From a virus: 35,664 nt of DNA. How positions within the stretch are numbered: position 1 is the stretch's first letter; every line of letters begins with the position of its first letter. Under the pieces are notes generated by a model. The model did no database searches. It was given only the letters and a program-made list of their open reading frames with translations, and was not told the origin of the DNA. The translations under genes and the position numbers were made by a program. Below, piece after piece: positions 1 through 5,755 of the stretch. The stretch spans positions 1-35,664 of IMG/VR virus record IMGVR_UViG_3300042896_000063; one strand, written 5' to 3'.

Positions 1-127
1 CTCCAAACAGCACTGCCATTAGCTTTACGTTGGTCACTTACTAAATTATGTGCAATTTGTTCTGCATTTGCTTCTCTCATCGCTCTATTTCTTTCTCTTT
101 TTTCTCTAGCCATTTTATTGACTGGTT
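1..127. repeat. Exact terminal redundancy, copy 1 (circular overlap)
   Basis: Bases 1-127 are identical to 35538-35664. A perfect 127-bp end overlap is what a de Bruijn assembler with k=127 leaves on a circular or circularly permuted molecule, so the biological unit is probably 35,537 bp. A true short terminal repeat of exactly this length is possible but less likely. The repeat lies inside a gene that reads across the junction. Confidence 0.9.
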
Positions 128-440
128 TAGGTCTTTTCTTATACTTCTGTAACATTTTAATTAGCTCTAATCTTTTAACTAAATCATATTCATCAAGTGC
201 CTCTAACTTATTAGTTACATATGGGTAGTAAGCCATTAGATAACCAAATACTGTCATGCTATGGTCCCATTGGTTAGGGAAGTGTGTCATTGCCTTATAA
301 TCCTCTTGAGTAAACCTAACCTTATGCTTCTTAAAGAATTGATAAGTGCAAGCACGTATAGTTGAAAATCTATGGTTATAAAATGTATTAACTAAAAAGT
401 TACACCATAGTTCATTATTTGTTTTATCTATCATTATCAT
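1..440 (-). CDS. Hypothetical phage protein, cut by the window start
   Basis: I do not recognise this protein. It begins at ATG 440 (or the in-frame ATG at 434), directly after the stop of the upstream gene at 441-443, and stays open to base 1. Joined across the circular overlap it continues from 35537 and ends with TAA at 35525-35527, giving about 150 residues. The N-terminal half has many aromatic residues and the C-terminal third is very basic (runs of K and R, for example REKRERNRAMRE), consistent with nucleic-acid binding. It is downstream of two other short leftward genes and upstream of the recombination operon, so it belongs to the early leftward arm. The missing stop is an artefact of where the window was cut. 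Confidence 0.75.
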   Translation of the reverse strand, partial: MIMIDKTNNELWCNFLVNTFYNHRFSTIRACTYQFFKKHKVRFTQEDYKAMTHFPNQWDHSMTVFGYLMAYYPYVTNKLEALDEYDLVKRLELIKMLQKYKKRPKPVNKMAREKRERNRAMREANAEQIAHNLVSDQRKANGSAVW

Positions 441-599
441 CTACCAGTTAGCTACACGACCCTTAATATTGAACATTGCCATTGCACGATTGATTACTTT
501 GGCATCATGCTTGTACCTATCAGCACTATGGTCACGTGCTAGGTTACGTGCATCATTAAGTTTTACTCTCCATACTTTTCTTTGTTGGTAGTTAGTCAT
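441..599 (-). CDS. Small basic hypothetical protein (52 aa)
   Basis: Start chosen at ATG 599 because it is preceded by GGAGAAATAAA, the same leader found before the next gene upstream (ATG 891). An upstream in-frame ATG at 668 would overlap that gene and lacks a ribosome site. The product is 52 residues, basic, without membrane segments or a family I recognise. It ends one base before the next leftward gene begins at 440, so it is probably co-translated. A UUCG hairpin lies in its leader. Confidence 0.6.
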   Translation of the reverse strand: MTNYQQRKVWRVKLNDARNLARDHSADRYKHDAKVINRAMAMFNIKGRVANW

Positions 600-612
600 T
601 TTATTTCTCCAA

Positions 613-624
613 GCCCCGAAGGGC
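613..624 (-). other. UUCG tetraloop hairpin in leader
   Basis: On the minus strand the sequence reads GCCC-TTCG-GGGC, a 4-bp GC stem closed by a cUUCGg tetraloop, an exceptionally stable RNA loop. It sits between the stop of the gene at 631-891 and the ribosome site of the gene at 441-599. It lacks a following T-run, so mRNA processing or stabilisation fits better than termination. Confidence 0.55.
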
Positions 625-630
625 ATTAAG

Positions 631-891
631 TTAATTAATTTGTAATTCAACTGCTTTAAGTATTGCACTTGCTTTTTTGTATGCAGGAATAATTTTATTA
701 TTAAATTCTACTTTCCAGCAAGAACAGCCACCCATATCAGTTTCATAAAAACAAATTGCATTGCCAATTTTAATTTCATGACGCAATGCTTGATGTGTAT
801 GCCAAAAACGACCATCTAAAACCGTTACTTTTGTTGAAGATACATTTAAACTATTATCTTTTGCAATTTGTTTTGCTTGATTCTCGTTCAT
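631..891 (-). CDS. Hypothetical protein, first gene of the leftward arm (86 aa)
   Basis: Starts at ATG 891 after GGAGAAATAAA. The 86-aa product has an aromatic, cysteine-containing centre (GGCSCWKVEF) and a helical C-terminus. I cannot assign a family. It is the first leftward gene after the divergent intergenic region and has a good promoter candidate about 40 bp upstream, which suggests early expression. Confidence 0.7.
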   Translation of the reverse strand: MNENQAKQIAKDNSLNVSSTKVTVLDGRFWHTHQALRHEIKIGNAICFYETDMGGCSCWKVEFNNKIIPAYKKASAILKAVELQIN

Positions 892-925
892 TTTATTTCT
901 CCGTTTCGTTAGTTGATGTAGCTAT

Positions 926-952
926 ATTATAGAACAGTTATACACTATGCAA
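926..952 (-). promoter_or_regulatory. Sigma-70-like promoter of the leftward arm
   Basis: Reading leftward, TTGCAT (952-947) is followed after 15 bp by a consensus TATAAT (931-926), about 35 bp before the first leftward gene. The -10 is perfect; the -35 and the spacing are suboptimal. The region 892-1003 separates the two arms and must also serve the rightward arm, for which only weak -10-like sequence (TAAAAT at 973-978) is visible. Confidence 0.5.
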
Positions 953-1003
953 GCATTATTTACACATTATGCTAAAATAAATGAAATTAATTTAAGGATA
1001 GCT

Positions 1004-1360
1004 ATGAAACTCAATGAACATCAAGAACAATGCTTAGTAATAGAATGGTTCAGACGAGCATATCCTAAGTATGACAAGCTATTATTTGCGATACCAAATG
1101 GTGGAGTCAGACATATAGGTACAGCTATTAAATTAAAGAAAGAGGGCGTTGTAGCAGGTATACCGGATTTATTCCTTATGATTCCTAATAATAGTTTGCA
1201 TGGTATGTGGATAGAAATGAAAGCATCTAAAGGTAAGCTACAGACTAATCAAGTAGAGTTTATGGAACGAGCTACACTATTAGGTTATATGTCAGTAGTC
1301 TGTTATGGTTTTGAAGAAGCTAAAGATTTAATTACAGAATATTTGCAAGATTATAAATAA
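1004..1360 (+). CDS. VRR-NUC domain nuclease
   Basis: An 118-aa single-domain VRR-NUC protein of the PD-(D/E)XK superfamily. Such stand-alone phage proteins are nucleases thought to act on branched or replicating DNA. Visible motifs: the N-terminal helix with E5-HQ, NGG(V)R around 32-36, the catalytic GIPD (P54-D55) and E71-x-K73 followed by SKGKLQTNQ. This is the usual compact length for the family. I chose ATG 1004 because it follows AAGGATAGCT (a Shine-Dalgarno also used at 5140); the in-frame ATG at 947 would add 19 residues and has no ribosome site. First gene of the rightward arm, ahead of the replication genes. Confidence 0.9.
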   Translation: MKLNEHQEQCLVIEWFRRAYPKYDKLLFAIPNGGVRHIGTAIKLKKEGVVAGIPDLFLMIPNNSLHGMWIEMKASKGKLQTNQVEFMERATLLGYMSVVCYGFEEAKDLITEYLQDYK

Positions 1361-1384
1361 TGGTTTAGAATATAAGTTAATCAC

Positions 1385-1485
1385 TTGGCAGTGGTATTTA
1401 GGTAAGCCTTAGTTAGCACTCTGCTAGTACCTACTAGTCTGCCAACGTCCTTAAAAAAGACGAGAGTGTTATCTAAGGCTTTTTT
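1385..1485 (+). ncRNA. Candidate pseudoknotted structured RNA upstream of replication genes
   Basis: The 138-bp gap between the VRR-NUC and replication genes is packed with exact complementarity. P1: TTGGCAG (1385-1391) pairs with CTGCCAA (1439-1445). P2 outer: AAGCCTTAG (1404-1412) pairs with CTAAGGCTT (1473-1481). P2 inner: TAGCACTCT (1414-1422) pairs with AGAGTGTTA (1463-1471), one G-U. Inside lie hairpin CTAGT-ACCT-ACTAG (1424-1437) and hairpin CGTC/GACG (1446-1462). P1 crosses P2, so the fold is a nested pseudoknot. A T6 run (1480-1485) follows P2 and the next gene's Shine-Dalgarno begins at 1488. It could be a riboswitch or attenuator, a ribozyme-like element, or a terminator. The pairings are seen; the function is unknown. 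Confidence 0.6.
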
Positions 1486-1498
1486 GTGGAGCAAAGAA

Positions 1499-2224
1499 AT
1501 GGAATGGTTCAGACACGATTCAAATGCAAATTTAGATGAAAAGTTACAAGAAGTATTACTTGATTATGGTTTAGAGGGATATGGATTGTATTGGTATTGC
1601 ATAGAGTTAATTGTAGGTAAGACTTCTGCAGATAACATTACTTTTGAGTTAAAGCATGATGCAAGGGTAATTGCTCGTAATACAGGTTCAACACCACAGA
1701 AAGTAGAAGAGATGATGAAGCGTTTTATTTCTTTAGGTTTATTTGAAAATGAAGAAAATAAGATTACTTGCATGAAAGTAGCTAAGAGATTAATGAGTTC
1801 TGCTACTAGTAATCCTAAGATGCGACACATGATACAAGACATTAAGACACAGCAAGATACGTTAATAGATGTTAAGAGTCATGACGGCATCATGACGGCA
1901 TCAGATTTCATCACGGCAGAAGAGAATAGAATAGAAGAGAAGAGATTAGATAAGAAAGAAAAACACTTGACTAAAAAAGAGATATCTATTAGTTATTTTG
2001 AAGATTTTTGGTACAAGTATCCTAAGAAAGTTGGTAAAGCAGATGCACTTAAATCTTGGAATAAAGTAAAGCCTGACATACTTTTAGTCATTGATGCATT
2101 GAACTGGCAGATTAACAGTAGACAATGGCGAGCAGAAGATGGTAAGTACATACCTAACCCTGCTACATACTTAAACCAAGGTAGATGGCAAGATGAAGCA
2201 CCTGCTGAACAAGCACCATTCTAG
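1499..2224 (+). CDS. Replication initiator-like protein (DUF4373-type N-terminus, primosomal C-terminus)
   Basis: A 241-aa protein with two parts. Residues about 1-115 match the Lin1244/Lin1753-like (DUF4373) winged-helix domain of phage replication proteins (EWFRHDSNA, LLDYGLEGYGLYWYCIELI). After a charged linker rich in K and E, the C-terminal 70 residues (YFEDFWYKYPKKVGKADALKSW, then IPNPATYLNQGRW) resemble the C-terminal domain of phage O-type and DnaT-like proteins that bind the helicase loader or ssDNA. It probably opens the origin. ATG 1499 follows GGAG with a 7-nt spacing; a GTG at 1466 in frame would lie inside the structured RNA. The helicase-loader candidate follows 9 bp downstream. 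Confidence 0.8.
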   Translation: MEWFRHDSNANLDEKLQEVLLDYGLEGYGLYWYCIELIVGKTSADNITFELKHDARVIARNTGSTPQKVEEMMKRFISLGLFENEENKITCMKVAKRLMSSATSNPKMRHMIQDIKTQQDTLIDVKSHDGIMTASDFITAEENRIEEKRLDKKEKHLTKKEISISYFEDFWYKYPKKVGKADALKSWNKVKPDILLVIDALNWQINSRQWRAEDGKYIPNPATYLNQGRWQDEAPAEQAPF

Positions 2225-2233
2225 GAGCATGTG

Positions 2234-2656
2234 ATGATTGATACAGATAAAAGTGCATTTAAAGATATGGTCAATGCTGTATTTACTATTTATAGTAAGC
2301 CATTACCTGAACGTGAGATGTTACGTATATGGTGGCATAAGCTAGAGAGATATGAGTTCAGTGTTGTAGGTCGTGCATTTGATAAGTGGACAGATACACC
2401 TAACAAGCTACCACAACCTGCAGACATAGTTCAGATGTGTAAGCCTAGAGAGGCTGAGTACCATGCACTACCTGCACCAGTTAGTATTGCAGACAATAAA
2501 GCTAATATGCAGAAACTAAATCAGTTTGTTGCTGAACGTATAAAGCCTAAGACTGATTACAAAGCATGGGCTAGACGAATTATTGCTAACCCACAGAACT
2601 TTCCTGAACACTCATTGCATCTAGCTAAAGAGGCATTGCTATATGAAGTGGCTTAG
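2234..2656 (+). CDS. Helicase loader-like protein (G39P type)
   Basis: A 140-aa helical protein. The first 70 residues carry the pattern of phage replisome organisers related to SPP1 G39P, the loader/inhibitor of the replicative helicase: a short helix bundle ending in FDKWTDTPNKLPQPADIVQMC. The C-terminal half has a tract (YKAWARRIIANPQNFPEHSLHLAKEAL) that may contact helicase. No helicase is encoded here, so it would load the host DnaB. ATG 2234 is 6 nt after AGGAG; GTG 2231 would be too close. Together with the upstream gene it forms a minimal initiator-loader pair. Confidence 0.6.
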   Translation: MIDTDKSAFKDMVNAVFTIYSKPLPEREMLRIWWHKLERYEFSVVGRAFDKWTDTPNKLPQPADIVQMCKPREAEYHALPAPVSIADNKANMQKLNQFVAERIKPKTDYKAWARRIIANPQNFPEHSLHLAKEALLYEVA

Positions 2657-2813
2657 TGTTGATAAGTATCATATGAAGTCAGGCAGTTATATTATTGCTA
2701 CCTACTTTTCTCATGACAAAGTAAAGTTTGGTTTAAGTCATAACAATACTTTCTTAGGCTTCTTTGATTCAGAAGATGAAGCTAAAGCAAAAGCTGATAG
2801 TCATGCATCATAA
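2643..2813 (+). CDS. Small hypothetical protein (56 aa)
   Basis: Starts at an ATG overlapping the last 14 bases of the helicase-loader gene and ends at TAA 2811-2813, overlapping the next gene by 11 bases. The 56 residues look like a small beta-rich fold (GSYIIATYFSHDKVKFGLSH) with an acidic and lysine-rich tail. No family recognised. The tight overlaps on both sides and the coding-like composition support it. Confidence 0.6.
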   Translation: MKWLSVDKYHMKSGSYIIATYFSHDKVKFGLSHNNTFLGFFDSEDEAKAKADSHAS

Positions 2814-3225
2814 GTTTGATAAAGCTATCTTTGATGAATGTGACTTAAAAGCTAGAACATGGGCTAAACAATTATTTAAAAGATATAACGTAGAGCTAAA
2901 AGATAATTCAGATGACTACGGTGTAGACTTAATAGCTTATAGAAATAATGTAGCAGTAGGCTATGTTGAAGTAGAGATAAAGAAGTCTTGGGGCGATTTA
3001 TTTATGTATAGACATCTAAATGTACCAGTACGTAAGAAAAAATTGCTCACCGCTTCTTTGCCTAGTGTTCTAGTGACTTTTAACAATGATGGAACAAAGT
3101 GTTTTATCTGTAAAGATGATGTTGTACTTAATTCTGAGATAGAAGAAGTAAAGAACAAACACATATCTCAAGGTGAGATGTTTTATAAAGTACCAATAGA
3201 TAAGATAAAGTTAGTGACTATGTAG
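2803..3225 (+). CDS. PD-(D/E)XK-like nuclease fold protein
   Basis: A 140-aa protein. GVDLIAY (D42) and VEVEIKKSW (E56-x-E58-x-K60) are spaced as in the core of PD-(D/E)XK nucleases: an acidic residue on the first central strand, then ExK on the next. The upstream helix (ARTWAKQLFKRY) fits the fold. The rest (PSVLVTFNNDGTKCFICKDDVV) resembles small phage or restriction-type domains. Substrate unknown. ATG 2803 is inside the upstream gene's end; ATG 2776 is a possible alternative start. Nuclease assignment is from motif pattern only. Confidence 0.55.
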   Translation: MHHKFDKAIFDECDLKARTWAKQLFKRYNVELKDNSDDYGVDLIAYRNNVAVGYVEVEIKKSWGDLFMYRHLNVPVRKKKLLTASLPSVLVTFNNDGTKCFICKDDVVLNSEIEEVKNKHISQGEMFYKVPIDKIKLVTM

Positions 3226-3242
3226 AAACAATCATATATAAT
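3214..3242 (+). promoter_or_regulatory. Promoter upstream of the XRE gene
   Basis: GTGACT (3214-3219, four of six to TTGACA), a 17-bp spacer and a perfect TATAAT (3237-3242), 28 bp ahead of the XRE gene at 3271. The very AT-rich imperfect dyad around 3240-3256 could be its operator. The -35 overlaps the end of the preceding gene. Confidence 0.5.
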
Positions 3243-3270
3243 AAATATATTATTAATTGATAGGGCTAAC

Positions 3271-3435
3271 ATGACACACTTAGAAGTACGAGAGCTACGA
3301 AGTAAGACAGGTTTAACGCAATCAGAGTTTGCTAGTAAGATGTTTAAGACTAGAGATTGCATTGCAAAATGGGAGTCAGGTAAGTTTGCTATCCCAAAGT
3401 ATGCAGACATATTATTGACTGCAGTATTTAAATGA
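3271..3435 (+). CDS. Minimal XRE-family HTH regulator
   Basis: A 54-aa protein that is essentially one Cro/CI-type helix-turn-helix: VRELRSKTGLTQSEFASKM, then a recognition helix and KWESGKFAIP. It lacks a dimerisation or cleavage domain, so it resembles Cro-sized or antitoxin-type regulators rather than a CI repressor. It has the strongest promoter seen in the rightward replication region just upstream, consistent with autoregulation. Its TGA overlaps the next ATG (ATGA). No integrase is present, so a lysogeny switch is not supported. Confidence 0.8.
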   Translation: MTHLEVRELRSKTGLTQSEFASKMFKTRDCIAKWESGKFAIPKYADILLTAVFK

Positions 3436-3626
3436 AAGAGATGACCTGTAATGAATTTATCTCTGCCATGCGAGATGCAGGGTTTAGTGGTACTTTTAGG
3501 GCAACTAAGGGTAATCAAACATTTACAGGAACTATTAATCAAAATTCTACAGTCAGTACAATCAAGGTTGCTACTACTGATGAAAGCAGACAAAAGATAA
3601 AGGATTTATTCAAAAGTGGAAATTAA
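3432..3626 (+). CDS. Small hypothetical protein (64 aa)
   Basis: Begins by ATGA overlap with the XRE gene; an alternative start is ATG 3441. Sequence MTCNEFISAMRDAGFSGTFR then a glycine/threonine-rich stretch and a helical C-terminus. No family recognised. It ends inside the start of the NinB gene, so all three are translationally coupled. Its partner may be the regulator next to it, but nothing shows this. Confidence 0.6.
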   Translation: MKEMTCNEFISAMRDAGFSGTFRATKGNQTFTGTINQNSTVSTIKVATTDESRQKIKDLFKSGN

Positions 3627-3978
3627 GAACTTTAATATTACAGTTAGCAACCTACCTTATCTATTTGCAAAGATTACTGCACTTGATATGGGTGAGGGTT
3701 ATGTAGCAAACATTACTGTTAAGCAAGCAAGTAGAAGCACAGACCAAAACTCACGACTATGGAAGCTATACAATGCACTAGGCAATCACATAGGTCATTC
3801 AGGTGATGATATGCATAGACTAATGGGTTACAAGTTCTTACGATACCAAGAACGTATTAATGATGAAGTAGTAGAGTTAATTAGAAGTACAACAAAGCTA
3901 GATATGCAAGAAATGTCAAAGTATCAAGGTCAGATAGAGCATTGGGCTAATGATATTGGGTTCGTGTTCAATGAGTAA
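3616..3978 (+). CDS. ninB: NinB-like recombination protein
   Basis: A 120-aa protein matching the lambda NinB (Orf) family, a mediator that helps load recombinases on SSB-coated ssDNA. The diagnostic centre is KQASRSTDQNSRLWKLYNALG (about residues 33-53), where family members have RSxxQNxxLWAxL. Starts with GTG 3616, supported by AAAGGA upstream and by the family's usual N-terminal strand; no suitable ATG exists. Overlaps the previous gene by 11 bases and the YbcO-like gene by 8. It fits with the ERF, exonuclease and SSB genes of the opposite arm. Confidence 0.85.
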   Translation: MEIKNFNITVSNLPYLFAKITALDMGEGYVANITVKQASRSTDQNSRLWKLYNALGNHIGHSGDDMHRLMGYKFLRYQERINDEVVELIRSTTKLDMQEMSKYQGQIEHWANDIGFVFNE

Positions 3979-4264
3979 GATTACACAGTCAGCTAAGGGT
4001 GAGAACTGTACAGTAAGAGTAATAGGTTACTGTAACGGAAATAGTGAAACTGTAGTATTGGCCCACTTAAATGGTATTAGGTATGGACATGGTACAGGTA
4101 AAAAAGTGAATGATATACATGGCTCATATTGTTGTAGCAGTTGTCATGATGTATTAGATGGCAGAGTACGTTCAAATTATAGTAAAGATGAATTGAAACT
4201 ATTTCATTTAGAAAGTATAATAGAAACACAATTAATACTACTAGATAAGGGTTTGATAAAATGA
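3971..4264 (+). CDS. YbcO-like nuclease (DUF1364, HNH/Ref-like)
   Basis: A 97-aa protein that follows the lambdoid YbcO family closely from end to end: KGENCTVRVIGYCNGN, ETVVLAHL, GTGKK, and CCSSCHDVLDGR. The cysteines and the CxxCHD segment form the zinc-bound HNH-type active site of these RecA-associated nucleases. Length equals the family norm. ATG 3971 chosen to match the family start; the frame is open further upstream. As in lambdoid phages it sits directly after ninB, so the two probably act in the same recombination step. Confidence 0.85.
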   Translation: MSKITQSAKGENCTVRVIGYCNGNSETVVLAHLNGIRYGHGTGKKVNDIHGSYCCSSCHDVLDGRVRSNYSKDELKLFHLESIIETQLILLDKGLIK

Positions 4265-4698
4265 TTGATAGCAAATGTACCATAAGAGATATACGCAGAC
4301 TAGATAGATATAATGCAATCTTACAGATATGTAAAAAGCAATCTGTAGTGTTGGACATAGAAGAGGTATTGCCATATTCAAGTCAGATACTTCGCTCAGA
4401 CTGCAGACACTTAACTGAGAATGGTTACTTGCAGACAGACCGCATACAGTCAGGTAAGTTCAATCAGTTTACATTGCACTATAAGACATTAATTAAGAAG
4501 TATGATGAGTCACAGATTGTGCCTATCACGACTACTAGCAATAAATCTAAAGAATTAAGACTTCAAAAGATTGCAATGACTAAAGAGGAGTTACCTGCTC
4601 ACGTCAGATATATACCTGAACGCATGGTTATGAGTGTAAGACCTAAATCACCAAGAGGTCATGTAAGTGGTGCAACTATTTCAGAGAGTACATGGTAA
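4261..4698 (+). CDS. Hypothetical protein, possible winged-helix DNA-binding protein
   Basis: A 145-aa protein linked by ATGA to the YbcO-like gene and by TAATG to the DUF3310 gene. Residues about 12-75 could form a winged helix (AILQICKKQSVVLDIEEV, then LRSDCRHLTENGYLQT and a K/F-rich wing). The C-terminal half is basic and low in structure. It occupies the place where lambdoid phages have small ninG-to-Q genes, but I see no similarity to Q antiterminators. Function unknown. Confidence 0.65.
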   Translation: MIDSKCTIRDIRRLDRYNAILQICKKQSVVLDIEEVLPYSSQILRSDCRHLTENGYLQTDRIQSGKFNQFTLHYKTLIKKYDESQIVPITTTSNKSKELRLQKIAMTKEELPAHVRYIPERMVMSVRPKSPRGHVSGATISESTW

Positions 4699-4946
4699 TG
4701 AGTACAGCATTAGATAATCAGGTTGGTGGTGACCACTATAAGAAGTTCATCATACAGCCAGTAGAGTTCTGCTATCACAACAACATACCTTACTTAGAGG
4801 CTACAGCTATCAAGTATCTATGCAGATGGCGAGATAAGGGAGGTCTACAAGACTTGCATAAAGCTAAACACTTCATTGACCTGCTAATAGATTTTGAAAC
4901 AGTTAAAGAAGATGAGTTTAACTTACTAGATAACGTGATTGATTAG
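4698..4946 (+). CDS. DUF3310 protein (SaV-like)
   Basis: An 82-aa member of the DUF3310 family, common in phages and sometimes labelled nucleotide kinase without firm evidence. Hallmarks: QVGGDHYKKFIIQPVEF, then ATAIKYLCRWRDKGGLQDLHKAKHFIDLLID. These are the conserved GGxHY and KY-RW-KGG-DL-KA-HY/F positions. I chose ATG 4698 (TAATG with the preceding stop; AGAGAG 9 nt upstream) over ATG 4692. Last gene before the structured leader of the morphogenesis block. Confidence 0.85.
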   Translation: MSTALDNQVGGDHYKKFIIQPVEFCYHNNIPYLEATAIKYLCRWRDKGGLQDLHKAKHFIDLLIDFETVKEDEFNLLDNVID

Positions 4947-5006
4947 AAGCCTATCATGTGTTAATGTCATGAAAACATTTATAGTAGGTTGATTGCATAG
5001 TCAGCT

Positions 5007-5121
5007 TACTCTTTTATTCTCGTAGTGGAGGCATCTGCTACAGATACTACCGACAAAGTAATGTCGTATGCCTTGACGAAGATTCATACCAGCCCGTGAT
5101 GCTGAGAGTAGTGGAAATCAC
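5007..5121 (+). ncRNA. Candidate structured leader before the morphogenesis arm
   Basis: The 193-bp gap 4947-5139 has no ORF. Visible helices: GTAGT (5022-5026)/ACTAC (5046-5050); ATCTG (5033-5037)/CAGAT (5041-5045); AGGCAT (5029-5034)/ATGCCT (5068-5073), which crosses the first; CGACA (5051-5055)/TGTCG (5062-5066); TACTCT (5007-5012)/AGAGTA (5105-5110); GTGAT (5096-5100)/ATCAC (5117-5121). GTAGTGGA occurs twice (5022 and 5108), so ACTAC has two partners. A TATAGT at 4980-4985 may be a -10. Several pairings are mutually exclusive and short, so this is weaker than the RNA at 1385. Confidence 0.4.
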
Positions 5122-5139
5122 CTAATTCTAAGGATAGTT

Positions 5140-5535
5140 ATGAAAATGATGATAGCAAAAGGTTTGTTAGATACAAAGACAACTATTGGCTCAGCCAAAG
5201 AGATTGTATCTAATACAGAAAATGCTATCAGTAACTATGCTCTCGGTCCACTAGTACCAGAACAGCCTAGTACAGAGTATTGGGCTAAGATGGCTAAGAT
5301 GTTCCGTATCACACCTGCAGAAGTCAAACGACAAAGATGTGCTAACTGTGAGTACTATGATAATACTCCTGAGATGTTTGAGGCAATGGAAGCAATCCCA
5401 CTAAACAAGTATGACCTGTATGATGGTCAAGCTCAGAGGGGTTACTGTCATAAGCTAGACTTCATCTGTCATACCTCACGTTTGTGTAGTGTGTGGGAGA
5501 AGAAAGATTTTGAATCAGAAGATATGGGAGATTAA
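5140..5535 (+). CDS. Cysteine-rich phage protein (possible metal-binding)
   Basis: A 131-aa protein whose C-terminal half carries CANCEYYDN, GYCHKLDFICHTSRLCSVWE: five cysteines in a pattern (CxxC, C, C, C-xxW) common to small phage proteins that probably bind zinc or an iron-sulfur centre. The N-terminal 45 residues are variable. ATG 5140 follows AAGGATAGTT, nearly identical to the ribosome site before the VRR-NUC gene. Function unknown; it opens the block leading to terminase. Confidence 0.7.
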   Translation: MKMMIAKGLLDTKTTIGSAKEIVSNTENAISNYALGPLVPEQPSTEYWAKMAKMFRITPAEVKRQRCANCEYYDNTPEMFEAMEAIPLNKYDLYDGQAQRGYCHKLDFICHTSRLCSVWEKKDFESEDMGD

Positions 5536-5536
5536 T

Positions 5537-5671
5537 ATGCCGTTAAAAAAAGGTTCTAGTCAAAAGACTGTCAGTAAGAATATCAAAACAGAAATTGCTC
5601 ATGGTAAAAAGCCTGCTCAAGCAATTGCTATTGCACTAAGTGAAGCAAAGAAATCTAAAGCCAAGAAATAA
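5537..5671 (+). CDS. Small lysine-rich conserved phage protein (44 aa)
   Basis: Forty-four residues starting MPLKKGSSQKTVSKNI and ending in a lysine cluster, with the core GKKPAQAIAIALSEA. Proteins with this PL-KG-S layout are widespread in podoviruses near the terminase; function unknown. ATG 5537 lies one base after the preceding stop. Its TAA overlaps the next ATG. Confidence 0.75.
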   Translation: MPLKKGSSQKTVSKNIKTEIAHGKKPAQAIAIALSEAKKSKAKK

Positions 5672-5751
5672 TGCACGACCATTGGTTAGTAATTATCTTA
5701 GCCGTAATAGCTAATCTCACTCTTGTTATAAACGCAATACATCATTGGTAA
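5671..5751 (+). CDS. 26-aa membrane micropeptide
   Basis: TAATG overlap with the preceding gene, 26 codons, stop at 5749-5751. The peptide is a single hydrophobic helix (WLVIILAVIANLTLVI) flanked by histidines (MHDH at the start, IHHW at the end). Too short for family assignment. Coupling and the clean membrane segment support a real gene, but chance is possible. Confidence 0.45.
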   Translation: MHDHWLVIILAVIANLTLVINAIHHW

Positions 5752-5755
5752 CTAT

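Noticed and set aside
947-1003. N-terminal extension of the VRR-NUC gene
   Set aside because: No ribosome site at ATG 947, the extension is in the promoter region, and VRR-NUC proteins start near the HQ-containing helix that follows ATG 1004.
1385-1485. HDV-like ribozyme
   Set aside because: Helix order agrees, but the short P3 with its conserved loop and a J4/2 segment with the catalytic C are absent, and the link between P1 and P2 is too long. Reported as an unknown structured RNA instead.
3183-3593. 136-aa frame on the minus strand
   Set aside because: It is a shadow of the XRE gene and its neighbours, crosses their promoter, has no ribosome site and a low-complexity product.
5071-5116. 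Hammerhead-ribozyme-like TTGACGA followed by GAAA
   Set aside because: The invariant first C of the CUGANGA core is T here, the segment before GAAA does not form stem II, and no matching stem III with a cleavage site is visible.
5021-5121. tRNA or tmRNA gene
   Set aside because: No T-arm consensus, anticodon arm or acceptor pairing of the right spacing could be found here or elsewhere in the window.
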